The notes beneath the pieces were generated by a model, which had not been told where the DNA came from, ran no database searches, and saw nothing but the letters and a program-made list of their open reading frames with translations. This document shows, one piece after another, positions 1-12,564 of a stretch of 64,000 nucleotides of DNA (its first letter is position 1; every line of letters begins with the position of its first letter). The stretch is taken from positions 497,881,352 through 497,945,351 of the forward strand of contig CM077115.1 in NCBI GenBank assembly GCA_039619475.1, written 5' to 3'. The position numbers and the translations under genes were made by a program. This stretch comes from Icerya purchasi (lineage: Eukaryota > Arthropoda > Insecta > Hemiptera > Monophlebidae).

Positions 1-115
1 TTTTGGTGAAAAGTTCGAAAAAGCGCAAATAAAAGATGATTACCACCTACCCTTCTTACAGCGCGAGTGTTACAGTAAAAAATTTTGAACGGGGTCAAAA
101 ATATGCGCATCTTTC
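1..115 (+). repeat. Partial satellite monomer of the ~280-bp composite-repeat family
   Basis: The stretch contains the hallmarks of the tandem monomers found at 49.6-52.3 kb: an AAAGTTCGAAAAAGCGC run, a GCGAGTGTTACAG segment and AAATTTTGAACGGGGTCAAAAATATGCGC-like sequence in the same order. Only one partial unit is visible, cut by the window edge. It shows that the family occurs outside the two main arrays. Confidence 0.6.
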
Positions 116-120
116 TCCTT

Positions 121-700
121 GCATACGATTACTTTGATGATACTTGATCAGTAAGCTTTTTTCCTAAATTTACATAGCATGAAAAGTTATCATCTCGTTT
201 CTCTGCAGCTTATATTCTTTTTAAATGATTTAATACGTGCAATTTTTGATACTTAAAAGTAATTTTGGATTTTAAAATGCACACTGCTATTAGTTTTGAT
301 TAAATTTTCAAGGATATCATTCCAAAATAATGTCATGACTAACTTCTGAAGATAATTATTATTTTGAGATGTATTTAATAAACTAACTCTGATTGGTTTA
401 TAATCGAGCATAACTTATTAGCGTCTCCTCGAGCACACCGTCTAATACATTTGCAATTTGTGTTGCGGCATCCTTACATTTTAACTTTTCAAATTTTATC
501 TGAATGTTTCTTTAAGCAATGCCAAACGTTGAGGCGATAGTTAAAAGTATCATGTTCTATAATTTTCATTGTATGTAAAATTGTACTGAAATAAAAATAT
601 TCAAAGAAACTTCTAGACATGTGTTTTTCTTGAAATGTTTTTTGTGTGAAATTCGGATTATATATCACATTTTTCAGAGATAAACATTAAACTGTTGTAC
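121..700. other. AT-rich stretch without a recognisable gene
   Basis: I see no coding signal, splice-supported SDR exon or RNA gene here. It presumably belongs to an intron or flank of the SDR gene, whose C-terminal exons were searched for on the minus strand and not found. Confidence 0.4.
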
Positions 701-714
701 TCACTGTACACATA

Positions 715-832
715 AAATGGTTAAAAAGTAGCAGTAAAATAGCAATAGCTGCAATTTTACACTGCTATTTCAAAATAGCAATAGCAATATAGCAGTTGCT
801 ATTAAAATAAATAGTAATTTCCAACTCTAGTG
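715..832. repeat. AGCAATAGC-rich DNA-transposon-like terminus
   Basis: The segment contains repeated AGCAATAGC / TAGCAGTTGCTATT words and ends in ATTTCCAACTCTAG. This style of short subterminal repeat next to an end is common in hAT-like elements of insects (general knowledge). The matching second end is not seen, so the class is a guess. Confidence 0.3.
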
Positions 833-841
833 TCTTGTAAT

Positions 842-1420
842 CTAATCATGTACTTTTTTACGGTCAACGAATATTAAGTGTAATTCTTTCTTCTTATTTT
901 TGTGCTTTTTCATTAACTGTCCCGATGTAGCGATTGCATCCGCAGTACTTTCTGATAAAAATGCAAATTGTTCTTCGGCAATTGATGTTTTATTTCGTAT
1001 TCTTGTGGCCATCATCGTTTTCCATGTGTCCATCAAGTGTGACATTAATTAAATCACTCCACAGTTTTTTTTACAATTTCGTTTATCTCTTTTATCTTTA
1101 AATATAGGTTCAACTACACTATCACTCAATTCTTCTTTTCTTTATAAATCTGCTTCATTGAATTCCGTAACAAACCCAATCCTTCATCGTCAAGAGAGCT
1201 TTCCACGCTTTCACAGGCATTTCATCTGGTTCTTCTAATTTTTCATTATCATCTTGTTTGCAGCTCGTACAACTTCTTGACTTCCTATTCCATCTGCTAA
1301 TCTCTGATTTTAATCTTACCTTTTTTTGGATTTTCTTTGGTCAGAAGTTCGTTAAAATACCACTTTCATTTTTCATTTATTTCCTAGAATAGTAATTTTT
1401 TGAATTTCCGACTGCTGTAT
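842..1420 (-). pseudogene. Possible decayed transposon-encoded ORF, family unknown
   Basis: A 67-codon minus-strand ORF (842-1045) is preceded upstream on the same strand by about 350 bp whose translation is rich in Lys/Glu and charged helical stretches but broken by stops. It sits directly beside the AGCAATAGC-rich terminus, so it may be the remains of the same DNA transposon. No catalytic motif is visible and I do not recognise the family. Confidence 0.2.
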
Positions 1421-1677
1421 TCATCGAAAATTATTTCGACTCGCCCGAGAAAGCTAACGCCGAAAGATTTTTAATATATAAAGAGAAACATGTAAAGGAT
1501 TTTGTAAAGAAAAAAGAAAATCATCCTAGCCATAATAATTTTATATCACCTTTTTGAAATCAAAATCAGTCTTCTAAACCTTTTCAAAATTTATTCACTA
1601 ATACCACATAGAAAAGAAATCACCCTCCCGACGACACATTACTTTTGAAAAATCCCAATGCCATTTGCTATCTAAGT

Positions 1678-2428
1678 AAAAACAAGTTCAGTCAAGCATG
1701 ATGTTTCATGATTACGTATGTTAACTTAAAAAAATAACTGTAATGATCAAAACAAAAAAATCTGATTTTCCGCGCCGCGAAGACTGAGAGGCACGTTATT
1801 TTTTGCGACTTTTTGAACTTTTCACAAACTTCGACAGTTTCGTTAAAGAAATGAAATACAGTTTCGTTCCTGACAAATATCGATCATTCCACCAATATAT
1901 CGCATGATCAGAAAAAAAAATAGTTTTTTCAAAAATTTCGTACTTTCGACGCCCCGAAGGCCTGAATATAAAGTTGCAAACTCGGCTATATTTTTCCTAT
2001 GAAGCGGTCCTTCATGCAGATGTTTGAGATACGTTTTGGTTTCCCCAACTTTGTTACTCTGGCTATTACTTACGTGAATTTCCTTTTTCTCGCTGTTTTT
2101 ATTTTTCGATTTTATGATGAAAATGGCTTCTGCGTTCTGTTTTATATTTTGAATTTTATTTTGAAAGGGTTATCTAGTGGTGAGTTATAAATTTTTTAAG
2201 GGTGATTTTTGAGATCGTTTTAAATTCCGTATTATATATTCCTGATGGTTTTTTGCCGCCTAAGGTAATAGCTTGAACTTATAGATTGTCTTAAAGAGAA
2301 TTTTAATTGTAATTTATAACCCAATGTTGAAGTTTATAAGTGAAAAACCGTTCGTGAGTTATTGATTTCTTTGTCGTTACTAACTCATCTTATTAGGATT
2401 TCCGCATAGTACATGGAATCCTACAAAA
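1678..2428 (+). repeat. Short copy of the composite repeat (start hairpin, one satellite monomer, palindromic end)
   Basis: This copy starts with the family's AGTTCAGTCAAGCATGA hairpin (about 1,688-1,713) and carries one reverse-oriented monomer (about 1,790-1,990; compare 46.1-46.5 kb). It ends with the family's 3' segment (2,200-2,390) and a palindromic AGGATTTCCGC...GGAATCCT terminus (2,396-2,424). It lacks the Jockey-derived segment of the copies at 43.4 and 52.8 kb. The shared ends with a different interior suggest that these are the true element boundaries. Confidence 0.6.
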
Positions 2429-2429
2429 A

Positions 2430-3095
2430 AGTAAAAAGAAAGGTAAAAAAAGAGAACTTTTAGTTACACTATTTTGAACATTTATTTTTATAAACTTCAA
2501 TAAACGTTTTTATAAAATTGTCTTTTCATTACAATACATTGGAGTATCCTATTTTCTTAATAATAAAAAAATGGAACACAAAATGGCCTTTTTGAAGTTA
2601 CACCTTTATAGGCGGGCCGAGAATTATATTCTGCGATGTGGTGAAAGTTGCGCGAATAGCATAACACGAAATTGTGATACCGTAAAGTTTTAAATGTATA
2701 TATTTTATTTTTGCTAGATATTTTGTATAAAAATTTCTAATGTAAATAAATGTATAATCAAAAATATATTTATATCATGTTTTTTGGTCTTTTTTTTTTG
2801 ATTTTAGAAAATATTTTCTTTTCTATCAAAAACTGCGTAGCAAAATTATAAATAATAAGTATTTCAAAATATTTAAGTTAATTGTTTACACCGCTTGCAA
2901 TTATTATATTTCATATTAAATCACTGAAATTATTCTTTACGTTTGTTTTCAATTACAATAAAAAGAAACAATTTTGTAAAAATAAAAAACTGATTTGTTT
3001 TATGTAATGTTTTTTTGTTTTTTTTTTAAGCAAGATTAAAAAAGAACTACTTTTTTATTTATTCAATTAGAATTTTATTAATTTTATTTACCTCC
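2430..3095. other. AT-rich intronic stretch, nothing recognised
   Basis: Long A/T runs and no ORF or repeat that I could match elsewhere in the window. It lies downstream of SDR exon 4 on the minus strand and is presumably intron 4. Confidence 0.4.
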
Positions 3096-3099
3096 TTCA

Positions 3100-3330
3100 T
3101 CAAAGAAGTATAACTTCTGACGCGCCTATACCCACACTCTTCTCATTCCAGCAACTTCATTTTCTCCGTAAACCGTCTCTAATTCGTAATCTTTCTTTCC
3201 ACCACTCTACTCACATATATTTGCTGTATGTTCATAATCATAGGGGAACATCGAGGATAATGAAATGGCTGATGTTTTGTCTACGGATGCTGCTCATTTC
3301 CGCTTCTATTATAAGATTTTCTTATTTAAT
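3100..3330 (+). mobile_element. LINE RNase H fragment
   Basis: Read on the plus strand, this contains a degenerate form of the RNase H C-terminal motif (a GN-x-EMADVLS-like segment at about 3,250-3,290). The same motif occurs as GNEMADSL or GNEMVDSL in the LINE copies at 22.7-23.3 and 39.7-40.8 kb. It is a short, heavily mutated fragment with no identifiable ends. Confidence 0.45.
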
Positions 3331-3375
3331 TCAATAAACACAATAAGAAATAAATCTAAAAAATAAAAGTTTTAC

Positions 3376-3501
3376 CTTTTAGACGTTTGCCTAGCTCGTT
3401 AGAAAATAGTATATTCGCCAGTTTAGATCTGCCGTATGCTCTAAATGAATAGTAATATATATTTTCCATATTTATATCGTCATAGTACATATTTCCATCA
3501 G
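3376..3501 (-). CDS. SDR (retinol dehydrogenase-like) gene, exon 4
   Basis: This 126-bp exon encodes the part of a short-chain dehydrogenase with the catalytic YxxxK motif (AYGRSKLANILFSNELGKRL). The acceptor is TTAACAG just above 3,501 and the donor is AAAAG/GTAAAAC at 3,376. Its first two bases complete a codon begun by the last base of the 7,111-7,272 exon, so the phases agree. In the RDH11-14 family this Tyr/Lys pair is followed by about 110 residues containing the HPG region. Those exons are not seen here and must lie to the left or beyond the window. Confidence 0.85.
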
Positions 3502-3513
3502 CTGTTAACATAA

Positions 3514-4080
3514 TTATACTAATTAATCTACATCTTAGACTGTAATTAAAAGTTGTACTTAAAAGTTTATTTTTTTTTAACAGAATAACTTGCAATTTAT
3601 AAACTTTGAACAATAATTAACAAATAGTTTAAATAAAATGTAAATGCGCGGTACACTTGTGGAGATAATTATTGTTAATAAACTATAGAGTAAAGAAAAT
3701 TTCTATTCATTTCTACTACGAAAGTATTCTATTCTTCAGTGACATTTTTTCAAATAATTCGGCGATTAGTCCAGGTAAGTGGCTAGTAAAAAAAGGTAAA
3801 AAAGAAAGTATATTTTGGTACAATATAAAATGTTTCAATTTGACAATAATTTTTGAAAGAAAGCGAAATACATGCGGGGAAAAATATTAAAAGGAAAAAA
3901 GGTAAGAAATATTCCAGAAAATGAATCAAAAAACGAATTAAAAAAAAAAACGCGGTTCCTTAATCGTATTGATATTTTAATAAATTATTTGCATTTTAGA
4001 GACAGCGGCATCTATTGGAAGATAAAAAAAAATTACGTTACCCACTGGTCCTGGAATACTATTATTTTTAGTATTGAATA
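3514..4080. other. AT-rich part of SDR intron 3
   Basis: Plus-strand ORFs at 3,672-3,890 and 3,872-4,081 are lysine/asparagine-rich low-complexity translations with no motif. I treat the stretch as non-coding intron up to the Helitron end at 4,082. Confidence 0.4.
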
Positions 4081-4081
4081 A

Positions 4082-6971
4082 TCTATATTTAAAAATGAAT
4101 GTATGTATGTCTGTATGTATGTCCTCTGTGGACTCCGAAACTATCCGTCCGATTTTTATAAAATTTGGACAGTTTATTTATAGGCCAGGGGGGACAGTGT
4201 AGGCTACTTAAAAGTCAAAACATAAATAAATAAATTATAAAATAAATAAAAATCGATCGAAAGTGTGGCCAACTAGCGCCAAGACACTGATTACCAACAT
4301 TCCCGACTGATGGCGACACAGTAAAAAAATATTCCGGTATGCGTTATTTAGATTGCGGTCGTGAATTCTGTCGTTTGTCGGGTTTTGACGAGCTCCTTTA
4401 ATAGTATATATATATTTAAAAATCAATTGTGCATATATCAAGGATCATAACTTGAGAACGGCTCGACCGATTTGGCTGTTTTTTTGTTGTGTATGTAATT
4501 GTCAGGAAAAACTTTGTAAGAAAGAAAATTTTAGAATAATCCATCGAAGAAGTCGGACATTTAAAAAAATGGCAAAAATATCGTCACGATGTAACGTTCA
4601 GTTTGACAGTTCTGCTGTCACATGATTTCCTAACAACGAATTCCGCATTAAATATTGAAATTTTTTTTGCAAAAAGTAATTAAATTGAAAACGATAGTTT
4701 AATGTGCATTCAAAACCGTAAAATTCATCAATTAAAATTTAAATAAAATGATTACTATGATAGATAATAAACTCTAAATAACATTTTAATAATTTCTGGC
4801 GTGAGTGTAATAAATACGTTGCGTTCCGTTACTTTTCTTTTTGCGTTACTGGAATCATCAAAGTTCCATGACGTGATCTAAACAAATAAGTCGAACTCCT
4901 AGCCTTATTACTGCACTCATTGCAGAGAGTTTTTAAAAAAAGGAGCGTTTTCTATTATTTTTGACAGAGAAATCAAAAATCCTGCAACAGAATTTTTAAT
5001 ATTTGCTACCAGGGGAAATGCGGCGGTACGCTACAATTGATGAAAACGGATCCGGTACTAATGGACATATTTAGAAAACGAGAAACAAATTTCTTTGCAC
5101 ATTTTATGAGAGGTCCAACATTTCACCTTCTGTAAACAATAATGATGGGAGCGGTAGAAGGGAAAAGGGGACGAGGAAGAAGGATTTTTTGGTTCCAGAA
5201 TATTAAGATATAAACTGGAGTTATAAAAGTAATCGAATTTTCGGCAAATGGTGGAGTCAATGAAAAGTTGTTAAGCTACATTCGAATCGGGATGCACGAA
5301 GGAGAAGACGAAATGTACCTTTCCTTACACTGCTATCGCATTTCTTATTTTATGAGATACTCCATAAATCAGGGAAAAAAAGAAAATAATAAACGAGCCA
5401 GTACCGTGAGAACTGTAAGAAAAGTGAAACATTCATACGACTCTGCAATCAGGTCAAGAAAGAAATTTGTTTTTGTATGCTTTTCGTGTTCCGAGCTACT
5501 CAGACCTCTTCCCATTTTCATTTCGGTAAATGTGTTTCATCCGCCCGTTCGATACTCGCATATTATCTGCGTGTATTTGTTTTTAATGCGTGTTCAGTAT
5601 TTTCGCAACTTTCGGTAATATTGTATGAAAATATTCACATTTGTGTGGTAAGTGACAATTTTATATTTCAGTCGTAATTGCAATTTACTATTTATTTTAG
5701 CAAAAAAAAAAAAAAAAAAATTTTAAAATTTTGTAAAAAGACGCATATTACATCGACTGGTAAATGCCCGCTGCGTTTCAGACCTAAATTAACAGTGAGA
5801 CGTATAAGCGAATATAGAAAACAACGAAGTATTGTTTTAGGTTTATTCGTAGAAACTTAAAAAACTAACTTATAAAGCTTCAAGAAAAAAAATCGTACAT
5901 CCCGTTCTATAATAGCTAGAGAGTTTTTTTTTTCTTTCAATCAGACGTATTTTCTTCGTGAGATCATAAGGAAATTATAAAATCCCCAATACTTTAAAAT
6001 TAAATGGTCAAAATTTAAAAAAATGCAAAAATTGATTTTAAAAAAAAATTTTTAAAAATTTTCCCAGCCAGTTCTGTATGAATTATGGTATTAATTTAAT
6101 TTTTAACTGGCGCACTAAGGCTTCTAGAATAGGGAGAAAATACAAAATTTGAAAAATTTTGATATTTAGGGACCGAAATTTGGAAAAATACACGCTTAAA
6201 GCGGAAAGACTGGAAACTAAAAAAAAGTTCACAGGTTTTTCCATAGTAGCTGAGGGTCACTGTATTTTTTTAAATGGCGCATTTCAATCGCTAGAATATA
6301 GGAAAAATACAAAAACCCCGTGAACGTTGCAGTCGTTATAAAAATTTACTAAGTGAAATAATTTAAAGTTCGAAGGAACGGGCCACGAAACGCAAGTGGG
6401 AATAAAGGAAAACTAACCAATTTCTCTTAGGATAGAATGAAATTCGATTTTGTAACAAAATACTACAAAATTGTATTTGTATTTTATCATAACAAGTTTC
6501 CTCGAATTTCTTTTTTTCTGAGATTGCAGTTTTATCAACAACAAACATCACAGCATTAACTCTAAACGATATCTCAATTATTATTTTTGTGCTTTCACAT
6601 CATCTCTAACTAACGATGATCAGTTTATCATATTTAATTTAGGGTTGTAGCGTACCACCATAATTAACAAAAAAAAGAAACAAAAAAATTACTTGCCACC
6701 ATCGGTTACAATCATCTAACTGCTATTACATGGCATTCATTCAAATTCCAGCTGTGTAGGCTGTCATTTTACGATTTCATTAAATTTGTGGAAAAAATTT
6801 TAAGTTTCATGAGAATTTAACGGCGCACGATAACGAGAAATTGCATTTATCTTTTTTGGATTTTGCTTTGGGCAACAATATAAAATTAGAATATCGAAAA
6901 AACGTTTCCTCAATCTGCTAATAGCAGACAAGCCGACGTTCAGGCAGGACAACGTCTGCCGGGTCCGCTAG
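4082..6971 (+). mobile_element. Non-autonomous Helitron-like element in SDR intron 3
   Basis: The left end reads A/TCTATATTTAAAAATGAATG, followed by a run of ATGT repeats. The right end has a GACGTT...AACGTC-type stem just before CCGCTAG/T. Start with TC, end with CTAG after a hairpin, insertion between A and T and no duplication are the accepted hallmarks of Helitrons (family knowledge). No Rep or helicase coding sequence is visible in the 2.9 kb. The longest ORF (5,268-5,618) has no motif. Internal blocks such as 4,440-4,480 (CGGCTCGACCGATTTGG) are typical of insect repeats of this kind. Confidence 0.6.
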
Positions 6972-7110
6972 TTATTTAATATAATGTAATTTCATAGACG
7001 ATAAAAATCTTACTATTTTTTGGTCGAATTTTTTTAAATAGATAATGTCATAAAATTTAAAATAAGAATATAATAAAAATTAAGGTACGTAAAAAATTAA
7101 TTTATATTAC

Positions 7111-7272
7111 AGAATCGATGTGCTGTAGATGACACCGTGACAATTCTGGCAGGAGCTGAGCTGATTATTTTCGGTAACAGCAAAACGGTAAGTAAGAAGT
7201 GTCCCAAGTGATTAACCGCAAAATGCATTTCAAACCCATCTGTACTGAGCTGCCGGGGAACGCCCATTACAC
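7111..7272 (-). CDS. SDR (retinol dehydrogenase-like) gene, exon 3
   Basis: This 162-bp exon encodes the central SDR strand/helix region with the VNHLGHFLL segment and IVTVSS, which contains the conserved catalytic Ser. The acceptor is TTAAAG/GTGTAATG at 7,272. The preceding exon ends in a single G, giving an intact NNAG-V junction. The donor is TTCT/GTAATA at 7,111. Reading past that donor meets a stop within a few codons, which supports it. The single T left over joins CT of exon 4 in phase. Confidence 0.88.
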
Positions 7273-7414
7273 CTTTAATAAAATGCATAACGACCAGAAA
7301 AAATTATATTTTTCATAGATAAAATTATTTTGATTAAATTTATTTAGAACTTCCCATTTACAGATATTTATTATCGCGCATCGCTTAATAATGAAGTTTA
7401 CGAGACAGTAAATC

Positions 7415-7415
<1 letters not shown>

Positions 7416-7457
<42 letters not shown>
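7416..7457 (-). repeat. (TAA)n tail of a minus-strand I-like LINE
   Basis: About 14 ATT/TTA units directly abut the 3' end of the LINE at 7.46-12.5 kb. On the element's coding strand they read (TAA)n, the tail typical of I-clade LINEs (family knowledge). This explains the microsatellite as the retrotransposon's 3' end. Confidence 0.6.
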
Positions 7458-7458
<1 letters not shown>

Positions 7459-10400
7459 ATTAGAAGGTACAGGCGCTGGTTGCTCAAACGGGCCATACGC
7501 GCCCGGGGAACGGAAGGGATACTAAATTGAATTTAGGAGGTTAAGGGAATGAAGGAAATGGAACGCACTGCGGATATGACAGGAAGAATCAGCTAGGAGT
7601 TGTGGTAAAGAAGGGGGAAGGCCATGCTGGGCTCTAAGTGCTATAAGGGAATGACAAGATGTTAGTAAGTGAGGAATGGAAAGCTGTGTTCTTTGGCAAA
7701 AGGGACAAATTTGGGGGTCGGCGCGTTGTAGGAGATACGAATAGGTCAGGCGGGAGTGGGAAATCCTAAGTCTGGTAAGAATAATATTTTTCTTCCTTGA
7801 ACGGAATGGAAGGGGGATCTGAGATAGAGGATCAGGTTTAACAAGGAAAAGGTTGTTTTGTTGACTAGAACTTCATACTCGTTCCCTGGATTTAATTATA
7901 AGGGATTTCAAGAAGGATTTCATATCGCTGGTAGAAGAGAAGTACAAGGATATGGATGGAAGCAGGGATGCCTCCCTAGCAGCTCGGTCGATGGCCTCGT
8001 TACTAGGGAATGCAATATGGCTGGGGATCCACATGAAAGATATAGAAATTTGGGATCAAATAAGGAGATCTTGAAGGAAAAGGATGCGTTGTACAATTGC
8101 ATTATCTGTGTAAAAGTTGTAGAGGGACATTAGAACACTGAGTGAATCAGTAAGAATGAGGTATTTAGAAAGAGGCGGGGCGGATGAGAGGAACTCAAGA
8201 CACTTGAAGATAGCAAACGATTCAGCTGAAAATACATAGCAGGATTTCGGAAGCCGGAAGCGATGAGTGGTAGGAGGGACAAAAAAGGCTGATCCAACAT
8301 AGCTAGTAGATTTTGAGCCATCTGTAAAGCAGCAGATGTAGTCAGCCTATTTGGCAGTTTCGAAAGTAATGTGTGGTGATGAAGGATGTAATCGGGATAT
8401 ATGGATTTGGGAAAATGGATTATGTTAAGATTGATATCTGGGATTAGGAAAAGCCAAAGAGGAGGGTTAGTGTACATTGAAGAAAGGGGAGGATTGAGAA
8501 TAAATTTTCTAATTTGAGATTCGAACTTATTTTTGATGTTAGTTGCAAAGTTAGGAACTTGTAGAGCAGTCTGACTCAGTTGCCGGGAGTTGAAAAGGAG
8601 CTCCTTGATCGGGAAGTTTAAATTGACAAGTGTGGAAGTCAGAAAGTAAGCCGTTAGGATCTCCCTTCTGAAATATAGGGGCAGCTGTCCGGATTCACAA
8701 TTAAGACTGGCTGTGGGACTGGTGCAAAAGGCTCCAGTGGCTATTCGGATGGCTAAATGCTGGATAGAATCTAAGGATGACAATAGACCCCGAGCTGCTG
8801 AACAGAACGCTTGGCAACTGTATTCTAATCTAGACCGGATTAATGATTGATATAGCAGTAATAACATTTTCCGGTCGCATCCGTTACTTATATTATTATT
8901 GATCCGCTTTAATATACCAAGAGCTTTAATGCATCTTGAGATCCTCGATATGCACGTTCCATAGGAACTTGCTGTTGACTGTTACTCCGAGGTAGCGTAC
9001 CTCCTCTTGGAAATGCAGTTCTAAGCTGTTGAGGGAAATTCGAGGCCGTTGACAGTATTCGGTAGTCTGATGAAAATCTACACATGTTGTCTTCTCCGCA
9101 GAGAATTTGATGCCTCGCGCAGACGCCTATTCGGAGAAATCGTTAATGCATCGTTGCATGACTTTACTTGCTCCGGTAGGTGAAGAGGATTGAAATGTTA
9201 TCGTCAAAGCATCCGCAAACAGACTAAACTGTACAGGCGCTCAGACAGCTAGCTGGATGACATTGATGACTAACAAGAAAAGTGTTACGCTAAGGACAGA
9301 TCATTGAGGCACCCCATTTTCCATGGGAAACAGCTGCGAAAAAGTGTCCTCTAACCGAACTCTGATTTGCATGTTCGTTAGGAAGCTTTGGATAAGACTG
9401 GCCATGCGACCACGGATTCCTGCTTTGTGCAGGCTCGTAAGAGCCTGATATCTCCATACCGTGTCATATGCTTTTTTAAGATCAAAGAAAACAGCACATA
9501 GGTGCGCACGGTTAGTAAATGACTTCTGAGCCATGAGTTAGAGATTTACAATGGCTTGGATTGCTGAGCGATATTTGCGGAATCCATATTGGTGAGGACT
9601 AAATACGTTATTCATTCCGAGGGTCCAGATTAACCTTTTTTGAACAATTTTTTCTAATAGTTTGCCCAGAGTACTTGTTAACGCGATAGGCCGATAGCTA
9701 GTTGCTTCGGTTTTTACTTTTCCTTTTTTTAATATCGGGATTACTACGGCTATTTTCCATCTCGTAGGGAATATGCCGTCGTTCCACAATCTTTTCAGGA
9801 TATATTTTTAGCCGATAAATGTAGATATTTTAACATAACAGGATGAACGTTGTCCGGACCTGGCGAGGAATCATGGATATAATATTGGATACAATGTTCC
9901 AGTTCCCTTAGCGATATGGGACAATTGTACTCTTCCTTGTTACTGGAACTGAAGTTCAATGGAATGGCTTTTGTCCTTTGTTTAGAACGCATAAATTCTT
10001 TGCAATAGTTCAAGTCAGACAATACGATGGAGAAATGGAAAGCTAACATGTCGGCCATTTCGTTAATGTTGGTAATAAGTAAAGCCTCTTTGAATAAAGC
10101 GGAGATGGTTTCCTTGTAGTTTTTCCCATTGATCAGATGGATTTTCTTCGACACAGCGCAAATGGGCACATGCTGATTAATAGATTATGTAAAATCTTGA
10201 CAGCACTTCCTTTTGGCAGCTCTGATGAGAGTACGTGCATGTACACATTGTCTGCGATAATTAATAAGGTTTGTTATTGAGTTGAGCCTTTTTAGTGCTC
10301 TCAATGCCTTTTTACGGAATTTATTGCCTTTGCAATATTATTATTCCACCAAGGAACCCGTTTTTTTGACGACGGAGTGGACGAGGACAAGGGTATAACT

Positions 10401-11230
10401 AAGCGTCCAGCTCCAGTGATTTTTTTCTGTTAGAAATTCGACATCTTCTTCTACGCCATCGAAATGTCTGGAGTGGATTTCGGTGCTCTCAGTGAAACTT
10501 GGCGAGTTGGCTCCTTATATCTTCTATTTCCAGCACGGCGACGATTGAAAGCTGCGTACGTTGTATACCAGGAAAATGGGGTAGTGGTCGCTATCGCTAA
10601 GGTGTGGTTTTGCCAGTCAATTTGATCGATAAGATCGACGAAGATTAACGTGAGATCAATTGACGAAAATCGACTTGTTTTTGCATTAATGTGAGTTGGT
10701 TGATCCCATTTTTTTTTATTAAAGCGATGTTATGGTTATTGATAAGTAGGTTATTAATTTGATTTCCTCTGGAATTCTGATATCTGGAACCCCACGTATA
10801 ACTGTGTGCATTGAAATCGCCAAGAAGAATAAAATGTTCTGTTAGCTGATTTATAATTTCTTTAAAGTCGTATAATGAGATTTGCCGGTTTGGTGGAATG
10901 TAGATATTGCACACTGTGATGGGTTTATGGTGAATTGTTGGGAGTGCTGTTGTAACAGTAACTGCTTGAATATCAGAGGTAATTGAAAGTGGAATCGCTT
11001 GTGAAATATAGAGTCATGTATCAAGGTTAAAACTCCTCCAGCTGCTATTGAATGAGTATCATCGAATCGGAATGGTTTGTAACTATGAATAGAAAAACGT
11101 TGATTAGGTTTCAAATGGGATTCTTGGATACAAATCATTGGTGATTGGTGTTGAGCTATCCGCATTTGTAATTCAGCCAGGTGTGAGAATACACCATTAA
11201 TATTCCATTGGACGACTTTACTCGTGATTT
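7458..11230 (-). pseudogene. I-like LINE ORF2 (EN-RT-RNase H), decayed
   Basis: In minus-strand order: an endonuclease segment (11,225-10,645, with a CIQESHLKPNQRF motif and LLGDFNAH), a reverse transcriptase (10,169-9,200, containing IALTSTLGKLLEKIV, FFDLKKAYDTVWR and MENGVPQ), a thumb/connection region (8,867-8,130), and an RNase H remnant near 8,000 with a frame-broken IPSHIAFPSNEAID-type motif. The ORF is split by at least six frameshifts or stops. The RT active-site FADD appears as FADA (about 9,200-9,215), so the second catalytic Asp is lost. The domain order with RNase H and the TAA tail favours the I superfamily. Confidence 0.8.
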
Positions 11231-11234
11231 GTCA

Positions 11235-12472
11235 GATCTGTTTCTGAGCTAGAGGTGCTACCAATCAGCGCGTTAACCAGCCAGTTTACCCCTTGTTTTT
11301 GACTCCCTGTCCTACTGTAAAGTTTTTCAGGATGGGTAACGAGTTGAGAAGTTTTTTAGGATCTATATCCATCTGTTTAACTGCCTCAACATAATTCGTT
11401 TCAGTGAGAATAGCAAGCATGATGTCTTCGAACTACTCTGGAGTAACATCATACCGATCAGCGTTTTCCTCCAATTTTTCTTTGGCCGCCTTAATTGTTT
11501 CCACTAAATTGTCATTTTTGTCTTCCGCTGGTTTCAGCTTCTTTGGTGTTGGAATGTATCTTTCTGGGATTTTTCTTGAAGTTGTTTCGATAAATGATGA
11601 AGAAGTGGAAGAAGAAACCGTTTGTTTGAATGACGGAATCGGAATGATTTTGGGATATCCTTTATTGATGGGTGTCCGACGTCAATTCGTGCTTCATCTT
11701 TAGATCCCTCAGTGGAGGGCAGAATTGTACAATCATCTATCGTCGGCCATTAACAGGTCTGGCCATTGGGTTGCTAGGTGGCCTTTATGCTTACATCGGT
11801 AGCATATTAAGCCTTCTGACACTAAAAAAATCTGGTAGGTGGTGTCGTTGTGAGTAACTACTAAGGAGTCGGGTATAAGCACAACTGACTCTGGGGATAC
11901 ATAAAATTGCTTTTTGTTTGTCAGAATATGGGCCAGGGCAGATGATGCAAAGCCTGTTCGCATTGTGGTGATGGGCGATATAGGAATAATATTATGTTTT
12001 TTTAATTCGTCCTCGATCACATCAGTTGGGATACTAGGACAAACATGGGGGATGATAATGCGTTTTGCTGGATTAATTAAGCGACGGGTGTTAATCGTTA
12101 AAATTCGGTTTTGGTTGATTATGTTGTCTACAATATGTTTTGAAGTGAAAAAGATGCAGAATCTTTGATTCGACATGCGATAAGCTGCTCTAATCTGCTG
12201 AGGGTTGACAAATTCAGTTATATTTTCTATATATTCAAGCTATCAGATGCCATTGATAGTGGGAATCATAATTGCGTAAGTTTTGACTAAAACTGGTTCT
12301 TTGTTGACAATTCCTGCGTAAGATGTGGATGATGTTTACTGGTTCGTTGGATTTGACGTAGTAGCTAGGTCTGTGAAGGAGATATGTCTGTGTTTGGCTC
12401 ATTGTTGGGTAGATTTGGAAAAGTCGTACTGATAAGTGAGAATGCTTTGTTTTTGACGGGCTTCGCAGCCAT
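11235..12472 (-). pseudogene. I-like LINE ORF1 (gag-like), decayed
   Basis: A likely start is at 12,472 (MAAKPVKNKAF). The best stretch is 12,176-11,733, which ends with a CCHC zinc knuckle whose last Cys is replaced (CYRCKHKGHLATQ). The protein would bind element RNA in an RNP. Several stops follow before the endonuclease start near 11,225. The 5' end of the element lies near 12,560, so the copy is almost full length (about 5.1 kb) though dead. Confidence 0.65.
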
Positions 12473-12564
12473 TTTGTTACTTGCAGTTTTGCAATATCGG
12501 ATTTGGTATCTTTTTCAATTTTGACGACTTGGTGTATTAAACCCGCGCCTGATTATGGGAATAT

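Noticed and set aside
5268..5618. 116-codon ORF inside the Helitron as a captured gene
   Set aside because: No domain, low-complexity composition and a second frame of similar length overlaps it. It may be chance.
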